A stretch of 64,000 nucleotides of DNA from Ignavibacteriales bacterium (GCA_016709765.1 JADJMD010000013.1:1240001-1304000), one strand, 5' to 3'; positions 9,391 through 17,043 are shown, counted from the first letter of the stretch. Notes: a model not told the origin generated them from the sequence alone. Numbers and translations are program-made.

Positions 9391-9764
9391 CTGCTAAAGA
9401 ATTAAAAGAAATCGGTAAAGACTTTTTAACTCTTTGTGCTGCAGGTAAATCGCGACAAGCATTTAAATTATATACAAATAATAATTTCAAACATCATAAT
9501 CCGTTCTTTAAAGGGGATGCCTATTCATTGATGGTTGCAATGGAAGATAGTAGCAAGGTAAATCCTAACAGAATTTTTGAAATTAAACACTGTATATCAG
9601 ATGGGGATCTGGTTGCCTATCATTCCTACATAAAGCAGACAAATAATGATGCAGGGTTAGCTGTGGTTCATATACTTAAATTTTCTAATGATAAAATTGT
9701 GGAGTTTTGGGATTTGAATCAGCAGATACCCGAAGATATGATTAACGAAAATGGTATGTTTTAA
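9387..9764 (+). CDS. SnoaL-like (NTF2-superfamily) protein
   Basis: This 125-residue protein begins MTAKELKEIGKDFL and has the small cone-shaped NTF2-like pattern: F-H-N-P-F-F around residues 31-37, a central SDGDLVAYHSYI, and the usual ending KIVEFWDLNQQIPEDM followed by NENGMF. Members bind or isomerise small hydrophobic molecules; no substrate can be named. The start overlaps the stop of the DUF1801 gene by 4 bp. The sequence is full length for this group. Confidence 0.82.
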   Translation: MTAKELKEIGKDFLTLCAAGKSRQAFKLYTNNNFKHHNPFFKGDAYSLMVAMEDSSKVNPNRIFEIKHCISDGDLVAYHSYIKQTNNDAGLAVVHILKFSNDKIVEFWDLNQQIPEDMINENGMF

Positions 9765-9772
9765 GAAAGAGT

Positions 9773-9841
9773 GCATATGCAGCAGCAATGCACAAAGTTT
9801 TTGCTGATGTTGCACAACAAGCCAACACCATTAAAAAATAA
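9773..9841 (+). pseudogene. Possible 3' remnant of a lost gene
   Basis: Between the SnoaL-like gene and the next reductase, one frame reads AYAAAMHKVFADVAQQANTI and then KK and a stop at 9839-9841. It has the composition of a real C-terminal helix but no own start or ribosome site. It may be the tail of a deleted gene of this cluster. I do not recognise the family, and chance is not excluded. Confidence 0.25.
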
Positions 9842-9857
9842 AAGCAAAGGCAAGTAA

Positions 9858-10448
9858 ATGAAAAAATTAAAATTACAGATGCAGACAACTATTAATGGAT
9901 TTGTTGGCGGACCAAATGGTGAGCTTGATTGGATGATGTGGGATTGGACTGATGACATTAAAGATTATGTTACCAACCTTACTGATTCTGTTGATACTAT
10001 TCTTCTCGGAAGAAAAATGGCAGATGGCTTTATCACTCATTGGTCTGATATTGTTAAGAACAAACAGGGCACCGAAGAATATCCGTTTGCAAAAAAGATG
10101 GTGGACTATCATAAGGTTGTTTTTACTAAAACGCTTGATAAAAGTACCTGGGATAATACTGTGCTTGCTAAGGGCAATGTTGTTGAAGAGGTAAATAAAC
10201 TAAAACAACAGGATGGAAATGACCTGCCAGCCGGACAGGCAGGTATTATTGTTTACGGCGGAGCTGAATTTGTTTCTGCTTTGGTAAAAGAAAACCTTAT
10301 TGATGAATATTATTTGTTTGTTAATCCCACTGCTTTAAAAACCGGACTGACAATTTTTAATACATTGCCCGAAATGATGAAATTAAAGCTAACTAACTCT
10401 ACAACATTTAAGTGCGGAATAAATTTGCTGAAGTATGAAAAGATGTAG
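9858..10448 (+). CDS. Dihydrofolate reductase-like protein (RibD C-terminal family) with a 7-residue palindrome-encoded insert
   Basis: This 196-residue protein starts MKKLKLQMQTTINGFVGGPNG and has GRKMADGF, VVFTKTLDKS and VYGGAEFVSALV, then NLIDEYYLFVNP. These are typical of the YwjB/YyaP-like branch of the RibD C-terminal family, which binds NADPH. Just before IIVYGGAEF it carries LPAGQAG, encoded by the inverted repeat at 10222-10244; relatives usually run straight from the Lys/Asp-rich turn into the strand here. The gene has an AAAGGCAAGT ribosome-site region. It ends the six-gene small-protein cluster. The insert lies at a surface turn, so the protein is probably still functional. Confidence 0.82.
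   Translation: MKKLKLQMQTTINGFVGGPNGELDWMMWDWTDDIKDYVTNLTDSVDTILLGRKMADGFITHWSDIVKNKQGTEEYPFAKKMVDYHKVVFTKTLDKSTWDNTVLAKGNVVEEVNKLKQQDGNDLPAGQAGIIVYGGAEFVSALVKENLIDEYYLFVNPTALKTGLTIFNTLPEMMKLKLTNSTTFKCGINLLKYEKM
10222..10244. repeat. Palindromic element inserted in frame within a coding sequence
   Basis: Perfect 7-bp arms ACCTGCC (10222-10228) and GGCAGGT (10238-10244) flank a 9-nt loop. It is markedly GC-rich inside an AT-rich gene. It adds seven residues (LPAGQAG) without breaking the frame. Its form recalls palindromic elements that spread through coding genes in some bacteria, such as the Rickettsia palindromic elements; that comparison is by analogy only. Confidence 0.65.
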
Positions 10449-10557
10449 AACGCTTTGAGGTATGTTTTTAAAACTTACCAGCCTCCCGAAATAAGTGCAG
10501 GACAGACGCTTTAATAAAAGGGGATAGAAAAGCATTAATGTAAAAGAAAGGCAGTTT

Positions 10558-10746
10558 GTTTTTGGAGTTTTACTTTTTGTTTTTGCGATTTTACATTGTG
10601 TTTTTGTGAGGTTACATTCTGTTTTTATGAACTTACAAAGCGTTTTTGTGAGGTTACTTTTCATTTTTGAGAAGTTACATTGCGTTTTTGCGGTGTTACA
10701 ATGTGTTTTTATGCGAATTTAGCTTGTTTTTGCATAAAGAGACGGT
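10558..10746. repeat. Nine tandem 21-bp units with phased T-tracts
   Basis: Each unit begins with GTTTTTG or a one-base variant; the starts are at 10558, 10579, 10600, 10621, 10642, 10663, 10684, 10705 and 10726, so the period is exactly 21 bp throughout. Most units also hold GTTAC or TTACA about 13 bp into the unit. The spacer bases vary, but no unit has gained or lost a base. On the minus strand one frame reads as heptads like NVTSQKR, interrupted by stop codons, so it is not a clean coding repeat. A 21-bp period equals two helical turns, so the T-tracts face the same side and should bend the DNA. Confidence 0.85.
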
Positions 10747-10900
10747 TTTTTAGTTTTTTTATAGTTTGATTTGGAGAGGGTGCGCATTGATTCTGTAACG
10801 GAGAGGTCCCTCGATATATCAGGGCAAGCTGTGACAGACTAGTAAATTATTTAACCAATGATTTGAGATGGGATTTAAGAACATCAATATCCATTGCAAC

Positions 10901-11014
10901 CTAGTATCTATGAATCATTGCATGACAATTTGGACAAACCGGGCGCAAATCTTTAATAGGATTTATTTTATACTGTTTACGAATTTTGGAAAGTTTTGTT
11001 TCTAAAAATAATTT
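10901..11014 (-). pseudogene. 3' remnant of an HNH endonuclease gene
   Basis: The minus-strand frame ending at the TAG at 10901-10903 reads KLSKIRKQYKINPIKDLRPV, then CPNCHAMIHRY and stop. This matches the C-terminal part of HNH endonucleases related to restriction enzymes, where a Cys-Pro-x-Cys-His-x-x-x-His block follows Asp-Pro-x-x-Asp-Leu. The upstream His-His part of the nuclease centre, expected just before KPLSEI-like sequence, is replaced by LFLETKL. No start or upstream domain is found in frame. It is therefore a truncated relic, probably of a mobile or defence gene. Confidence 0.6.
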
Positions 11015-11219
11015 GCGTCGTAGCAAATAAGTAGTGAAACAAAAAAAATTAGTAAGGCATATGAACTAAAAACATCCTTCCAATTTGTTTAAATCAAAAC
11101 AACCTTTAATTTTTCATCAGCAATAAAAATATTTTTTATGTATAGTATAAAAATGCAGTACGGCTCATCTTTTATTCAAATCAAAAACCCTCATCAATTA
11201 TTACAAGGGAGAAATTAAC

Positions 11220-11729
11220 ATGTTAAAACATTTCACATTCCTTTTTGTTTTTATATTAAGCATCGGCAGTTCATATGCCCAATATGTGGAATTTACCGAT
11301 ATAACTAAATTGCTTGAGCTTGCTAAAAATAGAGCAGAGGTAGAAGAGTTTCTAAAAATGAAAGGTTTTGAATTTTATAACCTGGATTATTTACTTGAAG
11401 AAGATGATGACGAAGATGATACCACGCATTACCAGATAGACTTTGTTAAACATTTAGAGGATGACGAATATTATATACGTGTGATTGGTGATTATGATGA
11501 AGAGATTTATTCGGCGGGGGAATATTCAAGCAATCCTGCCAGATGGGATTATTTTGTACTGACTCTAGCTGAAGCCGATATGGAGCCCAAAGATACATGG
11601 GATAATGGACGTGGACAGGAAGGATTTGAATTTGAAGCAGGTGATTATAACATAACTTTAAGGAAAGATCGCGATGACGATGGGAGTCTTAGGTACAAGT
11701 TTTTTATGATTTCATTAGTAGACTATTAA
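11220..11729 (+). CDS. Small acidic secreted protein, unknown function
   Basis: This 169-residue protein has a clear signal peptide (MLKHFTFLFVFILSIGSSYA, cut before QYVEF). The mature part is very acidic, with LLEEDDDEDDTT near residue 60 and many Asp/Glu pairs. Tyr and Phe are frequent and there is no cysteine. The ending (YKFFMISLVDY) is beta-like. I recognise no domain. It stands alone, with gene-poor DNA before it and a strong terminator 21 bp after it. AAGGGAG lies 8 nt before the ATG. The acidity could suit calcium or cation binding, but that is only a guess. Confidence 0.75.
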   Translation: MLKHFTFLFVFILSIGSSYAQYVEFTDITKLLELAKNRAEVEEFLKMKGFEFYNLDYLLEEDDDEDDTTHYQIDFVKHLEDDEYYIRVIGDYDEEIYSAGEYSSNPARWDYFVLTLAEADMEPKDTWDNGRGQEGFEFEAGDYNITLRKDRDDDGSLRYKFFMISLVDY

Positions 11730-11749
11730 TTACTTAAAAAATTAATATT

Positions 11750-11777
11750 AAAATGCCACGGTACGCTGTGGCATTTT
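11750..11777 (+). terminator. Rho-independent terminator after the acidic secreted protein
   Basis: Perfect 10-bp arms AAAATGCCAC (11750-11759) and GTGGCATTTT (11768-11777) enclose an 8-nt loop. The A and T ends of the stem give a U-run on the transcript. It lies 21 bp after the stop at 11729. Because the arms are symmetric it could also stop transcription from the other side. Confidence 0.85.
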
Positions 11778-12078
11778 ATATAATAATAACATACAAATTT
11801 AATTAAACAGTACTTTAGAATTTCTTTTCTCTGCTCATGTTTATTACTAACCAATTCTAAAACCACCAACCAGTACTCTCTCAGGGAAAAAGAAATATCG
11901 GGATACAAAAAGGCTGTAAACTCAATTAACGAATAACAAATAAAACCGGTTTTCAGTCCACAGTTAGTAGTAGGCAATTTATAATATTAAGTCTTCAGGT
12001 GGCAATTAGGCCAAGTAAAATTGATGAGCTTAAAAAAGAAATGCTTAAAAACAATTAGGCAGAAAAAGTTTTTTATAA
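11778..12078. other. Intergenic stretch, no supported gene
   Basis: These 301 bp lie between the terminator and the convergent DUF3667 gene. The only coding-like piece is a plus-strand frame that ends QVAIRPSKIDELKKEMLKNN at a TAG at 12055-12057. It has no start or ribosome site and could be another gene tail. An open minus-strand frame crosses the terminator but has no family resemblance. I see no RNA structure. Confidence 0.4.
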
Positions 12079-12822
12079 TTAAACTAAATTAAAGATTAAC
12101 AATACCGCCGAGCTGATTATTAAAAAGAAAACTAAAAAGATTAGATAACTTAATACAGAAAGAAGTATAGCTTTTGTTTTTGTTAGCCTATTAAAAAATT
12201 GCGTGTAACTCCAGATGAGAAGTATAATATCTAAAAATATGCTTACATCCATAACCACTTTAAGCTGTGCGGTTCCGTTAAAAACAACAAACAGAGGAAA
12301 TATCAGAAGGTGAAGAAAAATTCTCTGGCTGCCTAAAAATGTATTTAAATATACGTGCTCAATAAAATTGTATTTTTGTTTTCGGAAAACAATAAATGAT
12401 CCCAAAGCATATATCGGAACAAACAAACACGTTTCTAATGAATAATTATTTGACATCCAATCATTAATAATATTCAGGTTAGTGTTATTAACAGAAGCAG
12501 TGCTATTAGAAACATCAACAAATAAATTAATACCAAAAGTATGATAAAGCAGTCCGTACAAAGTTGCCAGAGTTAATAACAAAGCAATCGGTTCAAAATG
12601 TTTTACCCGTTTACCCTCAATGTATTCTCTTATTGTGTGTCCCGGTCTTGTAAACAACTGCCCTGCTGAATAAAAGATTCCACCGTGAAAATATTTTAAT
12701 AAATTCTTACGCAAGTTTTTTATCAGGAAATTAAAATCAAGCCTGTTTGTGTCTGCATTTTGGCCGCAGTTGTTACAGAACCTTCCATCAAAAGTATTAT
12801 TACAGTTTTTACAGGTTATCAT
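12079..12822 (-). CDS. DUF3667 membrane protein with N-terminal zinc ribbon
   Basis: This 247-residue protein opens with a zinc ribbon (C4, C7, C16, C19: TCKNCNNTF ... FCNNCGQ), followed by the DUF3667 block LLKYFHGGIFYSAGQLFTRPG, then TIREYIEGKRVKHFEPIALL. About five hydrophobic segments make up the C-terminal two thirds. The family is widespread in Bacteroidota and has no known activity. It starts 12 bp downstream of the end of the phospholipase-like gene (12835) on the same strand and is probably translated from the same message. Confidence 0.85.
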   Translation of the reverse strand: MITCKNCNNTFDGRFCNNCGQNADTNRLDFNFLIKNLRKNLLKYFHGGIFYSAGQLFTRPGHTIREYIEGKRVKHFEPIALLLTLATLYGLLYHTFGINLFVDVSNSTASVNNTNLNIINDWMSNNYSLETCLFVPIYALGSFIVFRKQKYNFIEHVYLNTFLGSQRIFLHLLIFPLFVVFNGTAQLKVVMDVSIFLDIILLIWSYTQFFNRLTKTKAILLSVLSYLIFLVFFLIISSAVLLIFNLV

Positions 12823-12834
12823 TTTCGATTAAAA

Positions 12835-14739
12835 CTATAAATAATGTCTCCAATCAAAAATCAATCTTAAACCAAGGTGCCAGACTGTTTTTAGATCCGG
12901 TGGTATTGTCGTTCCCGAAAGCGATTCAAGGACTTGAACATTATGAGGAAAATCAGCAGCACCGTAAAGCTGAATAAAAAGTGATGATCTTTGATCTGCA
13001 TCGAATGATCTGAATGGTCTGTATTCTAAAATAGGAAACTCAACCATTGTAGAACGGTAGGAGATAACAAATAGATCCTCAATGCCGTTTTCACCAGTAG
13101 AATAAGTAACTAGTGCATCCGGTGTTTTTGTTCTGCCATACAGGTAAACCGCAATTTCTCTCCCAAGAACAAATTGGAAACGACCAAATGAAGTTTCGAT
13201 TCCTGCCTGCCACGGAATAAGCCCGCCATTAACCGCAGAAACTCCAACACTGGTTAATGCTTCCTGATCAATAAAAAATAATAATGGACCAAGAATTAAA
13301 AGATCACCCGGTAATGCATAAAATGGAAGTCTTAATCTGGCACTGAAAGCAGATCTTCCTGGAATTGTTGAATATATATTTCCATATGCTCTTAGCTCTT
13401 CAACATCCAGCACTTCTGTGGATGAAGAACCATCCTGTCTCCAGCCCAAATCAAGAAAAGCCAGACCGTCTCCCGATTCATTTAATACACCATCTAATCC
13501 TATTCCTAAACGCGCCGCTACCTCCAATCCACCTGAAACACCGATAGTTTCTTGTCCATTTCCAAAACCTCCCGAAAATAACCAGCCGCGCATTGCGGGT
13601 GAAAATCCGACAAAAGCACCCAGCTCGGCTCTAAATCTGGGAAACTCCCCCAAGCCTTGTGATAACCCGGGAATAGGGGTTTTCATAAATATTGGCTGCA
13701 ATGACAAAATAAATTTAGTGCCTGTTTTTATTGCAGGTATAAAATTATTGGTGCACACATTAAAGTCTTCCGGCGTGGTTAGATTGATTTCTTTAAGAAT
13801 GGGTTGATCATTAAAACTATTGCTTGCCGCTTTAAGAAAAGCTTCAAGACTCATTCGTACTGCAATGGATGCTCTTTCGCTGTCCTCATGTCGCATCCAG
13901 GCATCGCCTGTTAATACAAGGCTCTCTCCTTCCCATGTGCTTACTTTAAGACCGTATTCGTTGTAATAGTCATGGGTACCTTTTCTCTGTGAAGCATCAC
14001 CACGGGTTCCTGCAACATGGCCGGCAGCAAAAACATCCTGAAGAAAGTGCAAAGCAAAAGCTTCATCGGCAAGTGCTGAAAGTATCAGGACAGAGCGTTC
14101 TTCGGGAGTTAGATTGTTTGAGTTTATTCTTGAAATTTTTGCTATCGCTCGGGAATGATACCAGGAATAAATACCCAAGGCATTAAGTTCTGTTCCTTCG
14201 GCAAGGCAGCGAAAAATGTAAGTATCAAGTTTAATTGAAGGATCGGATAATGGTAGAAGAAAGTGCACATTGTTTGATCCTGCTCTTGTTGCATACTCCG
14301 GGTCAGCGGATTGTAATTTAAGGTCGGATTCTCTTAGAGCATTAATTCTTGCAATTCTGTCTTTTGCTTTTGAGATGTCAATCTTTAATTGTGCGGTAAT
14401 ATCAGCAACTTTTAATATCCACTCTGTTTCAAGTACATTGTGCAGCATGTTCTTCGCTGAACAAGAATGATCGCCAGATATTGCTGGCCAGGAGGCATAA
14501 TCCAGTTGAGCAGGGTTCGTGCTTTGTGTTGCATCAATTACTGCTTCAGTTAATCTGAATTCGTATCCTTTTCTTGCTTCGGCCCAAAGAGCATCAAGTA
14601 CACTACGATATTCGGGACTAAGGTTTTGAATTGCAATTAGCGCAATGTCTCTATGTTCAGGATAAACCCATGCTTTTGTTGTAGATAATCCACCGACAAG
14701 CATAAGAATAATAATGTAAAGGCTAAAAAACTTTTTCAT
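12835..14739 (-). CDS. Zinc phospholipase C/P1-nuclease-like enzyme joined to a probable outer-membrane barrel
   Basis: This 634-residue protein has a signal peptide (1-23, ending STTKA). The predicted mature N-terminus is Trp24 (WVYPEHRDIA), as in zinc phospholipase C and P1 nuclease, where the N-terminal Trp binds zinc. H231, D235 and H241 (ALHFLQDVFAAGH) have the same HxxxDxxxxxH spacing as the zinc site of P1 nuclease; H29 and H91 are further candidates. The domain covers about 24-330. Residues from about 350 on are beta-rich, with alternating hydrophobic stretches (LGAFVGFSPAM, GLEVAARLGIGLDG), and end in LGLRLIFDWRHYL, which looks like an outer-membrane barrel. Phospholipid or nucleic acid cleavage at the surface is inference. 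Confidence 0.75.
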   Translation of the reverse strand: MKKFFSLYIIILMLVGGLSTTKAWVYPEHRDIALIAIQNLSPEYRSVLDALWAEARKGYEFRLTEAVIDATQSTNPAQLDYASWPAISGDHSCSAKNMLHNVLETEWILKVADITAQLKIDISKAKDRIARINALRESDLKLQSADPEYATRAGSNNVHFLLPLSDPSIKLDTYIFRCLAEGTELNALGIYSWYHSRAIAKISRINSNNLTPEERSVLILSALADEAFALHFLQDVFAAGHVAGTRGDASQRKGTHDYYNEYGLKVSTWEGESLVLTGDAWMRHEDSERASIAVRMSLEAFLKAASNSFNDQPILKEINLTTPEDFNVCTNNFIPAIKTGTKFILSLQPIFMKTPIPGLSQGLGEFPRFRAELGAFVGFSPAMRGWLFSGGFGNGQETIGVSGGLEVAARLGIGLDGVLNESGDGLAFLDLGWRQDGSSSTEVLDVEELRAYGNIYSTIPGRSAFSARLRLPFYALPGDLLILGPLLFFIDQEALTSVGVSAVNGGLIPWQAGIETSFGRFQFVLGREIAVYLYGRTKTPDALVTYSTGENGIEDLFVISYRSTMVEFPILEYRPFRSFDADQRSSLFIQLYGAADFPHNVQVLESLSGTTIPPDLKTVWHLGLRLIFDWRHYL

Positions 14740-14820
14740 AAATGATGTTTTATATAATTTCGGGAGAAAAGTTGATAAAATATTGTAATAATATTTTAAT
14801 TATACAATTAATGAAATGAC

Positions 14821-15807
14821 TTAATCTCTAAAAGGATTTAGTCTGTCCTCATTAAAATGCGGTTTGTAATTATTTGCACTTTCCATTTCCTGTATCCAGC
14901 CATTGTGTAAACCGTATTTGTCTAACAACTCAAGGGCTTTTTCATATTCAGAATTCCGCAAAGCACGATCAATTAAAATATCTTTATACGCTTTGTTAGT
15001 GGGATAGTATTGCGACATTAAAGAAATATGAACTTTAGGACTTAATTCTTCCGCAATAAACTTAAAAACTTTTTCTGTTTCTGATAAATCATTCGGTAGA
15101 ATAAGATGCCTGATAATTAATCCCCGTACAACAACATCACCGTCATAAACAAGCTCATCACCAACCTGGCGGAACATTTCTTTAATTGCTTCCTTAGATT
15201 TTTCAAAATAGTTATCAACAAGCGAATACGTTTTTGCATATTCACTATTGCCATATTTTAAATCCGGCAAATAAATATCAACCACACCATCATAAAGTCT
15301 TAGCATATCAACAGAGTCATATCCATTTGTGTTATAGATTATCGGAAGTTTTAATCCTTGTTGAGCAGCTAAATAAATAGATTTTAAAATTGTTGCTGAA
15401 AAATGTGTTGGGGAAACGAGTCCGATATTGTGGCAAGATTTATTTTGCAGTTCAATCATTATTTCAGCCAAACGATCGTGCGAAACTTCTTTTTGCTTTT
15501 CAATTTTTGGATTCTGACTGATCTCAAAATTCTGGCAGTAGATACATTTAAGATTGCAGTTACCAAAAAAAATATTTCCGGCTCCATTTGTTCCGGATAA
15601 AACAGGTTCTTCTCCAAAATGCTTTGTATAAGAAGATACGATTGGTAAATGTCCGCTTGTACAAATTCCCAATTCATTATCAAGTCGGTTTACTTTACAA
15701 TCGCGCGGACAGCTTGTGCAGGATTCCAGATTAGCATAAGCTTTTTCTGCTCGCTTATAAAGTTCGCCGTTGTGCAAAAGTTCAATATATGATTGAATGA
15801 AATTCAT
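14821..15807 (-). CDS. Radical SAM protein, pyruvate formate-lyase-activating-enzyme-related
   Basis: This 328-residue protein has the radical SAM cluster C84-x3-C88-x2-C91 (GNCNLKCIYCQNFEIS). It is preceded by a Cys-rich N-terminal section (C30, C33, C37, C49: SCTSCPRDCKVN, GICTSG), typical of the PflA-related family also annotated as PflX/YgiQ-like activases. Later marks are YNTNGYDS, DIYLPDLKYGN and RHLILPND. The ATG at 15807 is chosen; the open frame extends to a GTG at 15837 but lacks support. No glycyl-radical enzyme gene is near, so the partner is unknown. The N-terminal 23 residues and about 40 bp of leader closely resemble the start of the chimeric relic at 24854-25321. Confidence 0.85.
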   Translation of the reverse strand: MNFIQSYIELLHNGELYKRAEKAYANLESCTSCPRDCKVNRLDNELGICTSGHLPIVSSYTKHFGEEPVLSGTNGAGNIFFGNCNLKCIYCQNFEISQNPKIEKQKEVSHDRLAEIMIELQNKSCHNIGLVSPTHFSATILKSIYLAAQQGLKLPIIYNTNGYDSVDMLRLYDGVVDIYLPDLKYGNSEYAKTYSLVDNYFEKSKEAIKEMFRQVGDELVYDGDVVVRGLIIRHLILPNDLSETEKVFKFIAEELSPKVHISLMSQYYPTNKAYKDILIDRALRNSEYEKALELLDKYGLHNGWIQEMESANNYKPHFNEDRLNPFRD

Positions 15808-15927
15808 TGCGTTTAATTTACAGTGTATATTTAACACTGCACAATGAAGAAAGCAGAGGATGTGCTGATATTAAATATTCAATCTTTTGATTATCAATGA
15901 AAGAATGAATTTATAACATAAGGTCGG

Positions 15928-16621
15928 TTAATCTTTAACTGCAAAATCAACAGCCGCTTTTGCATGAATCTTTAAAGTATTAAAAACAGGCAAATGAGTG
16001 TCTGATTGTTTTATTAGCAAAGGAATCTCTGTACAGCCAAGAACTATTCCCTGCGCGCCTTTTTGTTCAAGACCATTTATTATGTCTAAAAAACTTTTCT
16101 TTGATTCCTGTTTATAATTTTCTTTAAGCAATTCGTTCATAATTGTGTCGTGAATAAATAATCTTTTGGATTTTTCCGGCACAATAGAATTAATACCGGC
16201 ATCATTTAATTTCTTTGTATAAAAATCCATCTCCATTGTAAACTTCGTTCCCAGCAATCCGATTGTGGATAATCCCTGCTTCTTTATTTCAACCGCAGTT
16301 GCATCAGCAATGTGTACTATTGGTAGTTTAACTTCCTCAACAATTCTATCTGCATATTGATGCAATGTATTTGCACAAAGAACAAGGCAATCCGCTGAAG
16401 CACTTTTAAGTTTTCTTGCTGCATCAAGAACAAATTTATAAACGCCTTCTATGATCTCCGCGAAGATTAAATTCGTTTATATCCGCATAATTAAAAGAAT
16501 AAAGAATACAGCGAGCGGCATTATGCCCACCAAGTTGTTTATTTGTTTCTTCATTAATAAGACGGTAGTATTCAAGTGTAGAAACCCATCCGGTTCCACC
16601 GATTAGTCCGATTGTTTTCAT
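15928..16621 (-). pseudogene. Aspartate/glutamate racemase-family gene with a +1 frameshift
   Basis: The N-terminal part (MKTIGLIGGTGWVSTLEYYR ... NYADINEF) stops out of frame after 61 residues. The rest is read one base over (IFAEIIEGVYKFVLDAARKL ... CANTLHQYADRIVEE ... LGCTEIPLL). Both catalytic cysteines, in CANT and GCTE, are present. Deleting one base of the AAA run at 16469-16471 would give NELIFAEIIEGVYKF, in line with the family. The joined protein would be about 230 residues, the normal length. Racemases of this group interconvert L- and D-Asp or Glu. This is either a recent pseudogene, a homopolymer sequencing error or, less likely, a programmed shift. Confidence 0.85.
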
Positions 16622-16694
16622 ATTTATCTTTCGATTGCTAAAGCATTATTGAAAAATAGTTTGGTACAAAATTACATCGTTTTTTGTCGTACGC

Positions 16695-16871
16695 TTATTT
16701 ACGATTTTTTATCCACGCCAAAAGCGAAACTCCGCTTGCAAAGCCGCTAGCGTACAAAGTTATTAGATTTGGTAACTTTGCCACGTTGCCAATCATTGAA
16801 TATGCTGTTAATGCACCGACAGCCATTGTTATTATAATTCCAAGTAATGCTAGTCTTTGTTTTTTATTCAT
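16695..16871 (-). CDS. Small membrane protein, unknown
   Basis: This 58-residue protein begins MNKKQRLALLGIIITMAVGA, contains a second hydrophobic stretch (LYASGFASGVSLLAWI) and ends in KNRK, so two membrane passes are likely. AGGTTAAG lies upstream of the ATG at 16871; the frame also allows a start at 16901. It is 73 bp upstream of the broken racemase on the same strand. No family is recognised, but the topology and ribosome site favour a real gene. Confidence 0.5.
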   Translation of the reverse strand: MNKKQRLALLGIIITMAVGALTAYSMIGNVAKLPNLITLYASGFASGVSLLAWIKNRK

Positions 16872-17043
16872 ATTTCTTAACCTAATCTCATTCTTGAACA
16901 TTATAAAAAAATTTAGCGGCTATTTGGGATTAATTAATTTTAAATTCAACAAAAAAAATAGATGCTCTGGGTTGCTTTTTAAAGAGATAAATTAACCGCT
17001 CGTAAATTACTATAACCAATATAATATTTTAAGTATTTAACGG

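Larger units (their letters stand above)
10449..11219. other. Gene-poor accessory stretch of 771 bp
   Basis: No intact gene is supported here. It contains the 21-bp tandem array (10558-10746), a short region with the imperfect palindrome CCCTCGATATATCAGGG near 10812-10828, and a degenerate HNH-nuclease tail on the minus strand (10901-11014). After that comes an AT-rich stretch up to the ribosome site (AAGGGAG) of the gene at 11220. Stop codons are frequent in all frames outside the array. The content suggests a site of past insertion and decay. Confidence 0.6.

Noticed and set aside
9777..9857. A 26-codon frame (MQQQCTKF...) between the SnoaL-like and reductase genes
   Set aside because: Too short, no ribosome site and no resemblance; the alternative frame with AYAAAMHKVF is more protein-like and is listed as a remnant.
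10389..10664. A 91-codon minus-strand open frame over the tandem array
   Set aside because: It runs antisense into the end of the reductase gene, has no ribosome site, and is only an out-of-register reading of the 21-bp units.
10558..10746. CRISPR array
   Set aside because: The period is only 21 bp, there are no unique 30-bp spacers between identical repeats, and no cas genes are present.
11726..11977. An 83-codon minus-strand open frame
   Set aside because: It runs through the strong terminator hairpin and ends against the acidic-protein gene; no family resemblance.
13418..13807. A 129-codon plus-strand open frame inside the phospholipase-like gene
   Set aside because: Antisense shadow; Pro/Asn-rich composition with no family mark, while the minus-strand protein has zinc ligands.
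14821..15807. Glycyl-radical enzyme activase operon
   Set aside because: No glycyl-radical enzyme gene is in the window, so the activase role cannot be tied to a partner.
16684..16995. A 103-codon plus-strand open frame
   Set aside because: It overlaps the small two-helix protein on the other strand, which has a better ribosome site and membrane pattern.
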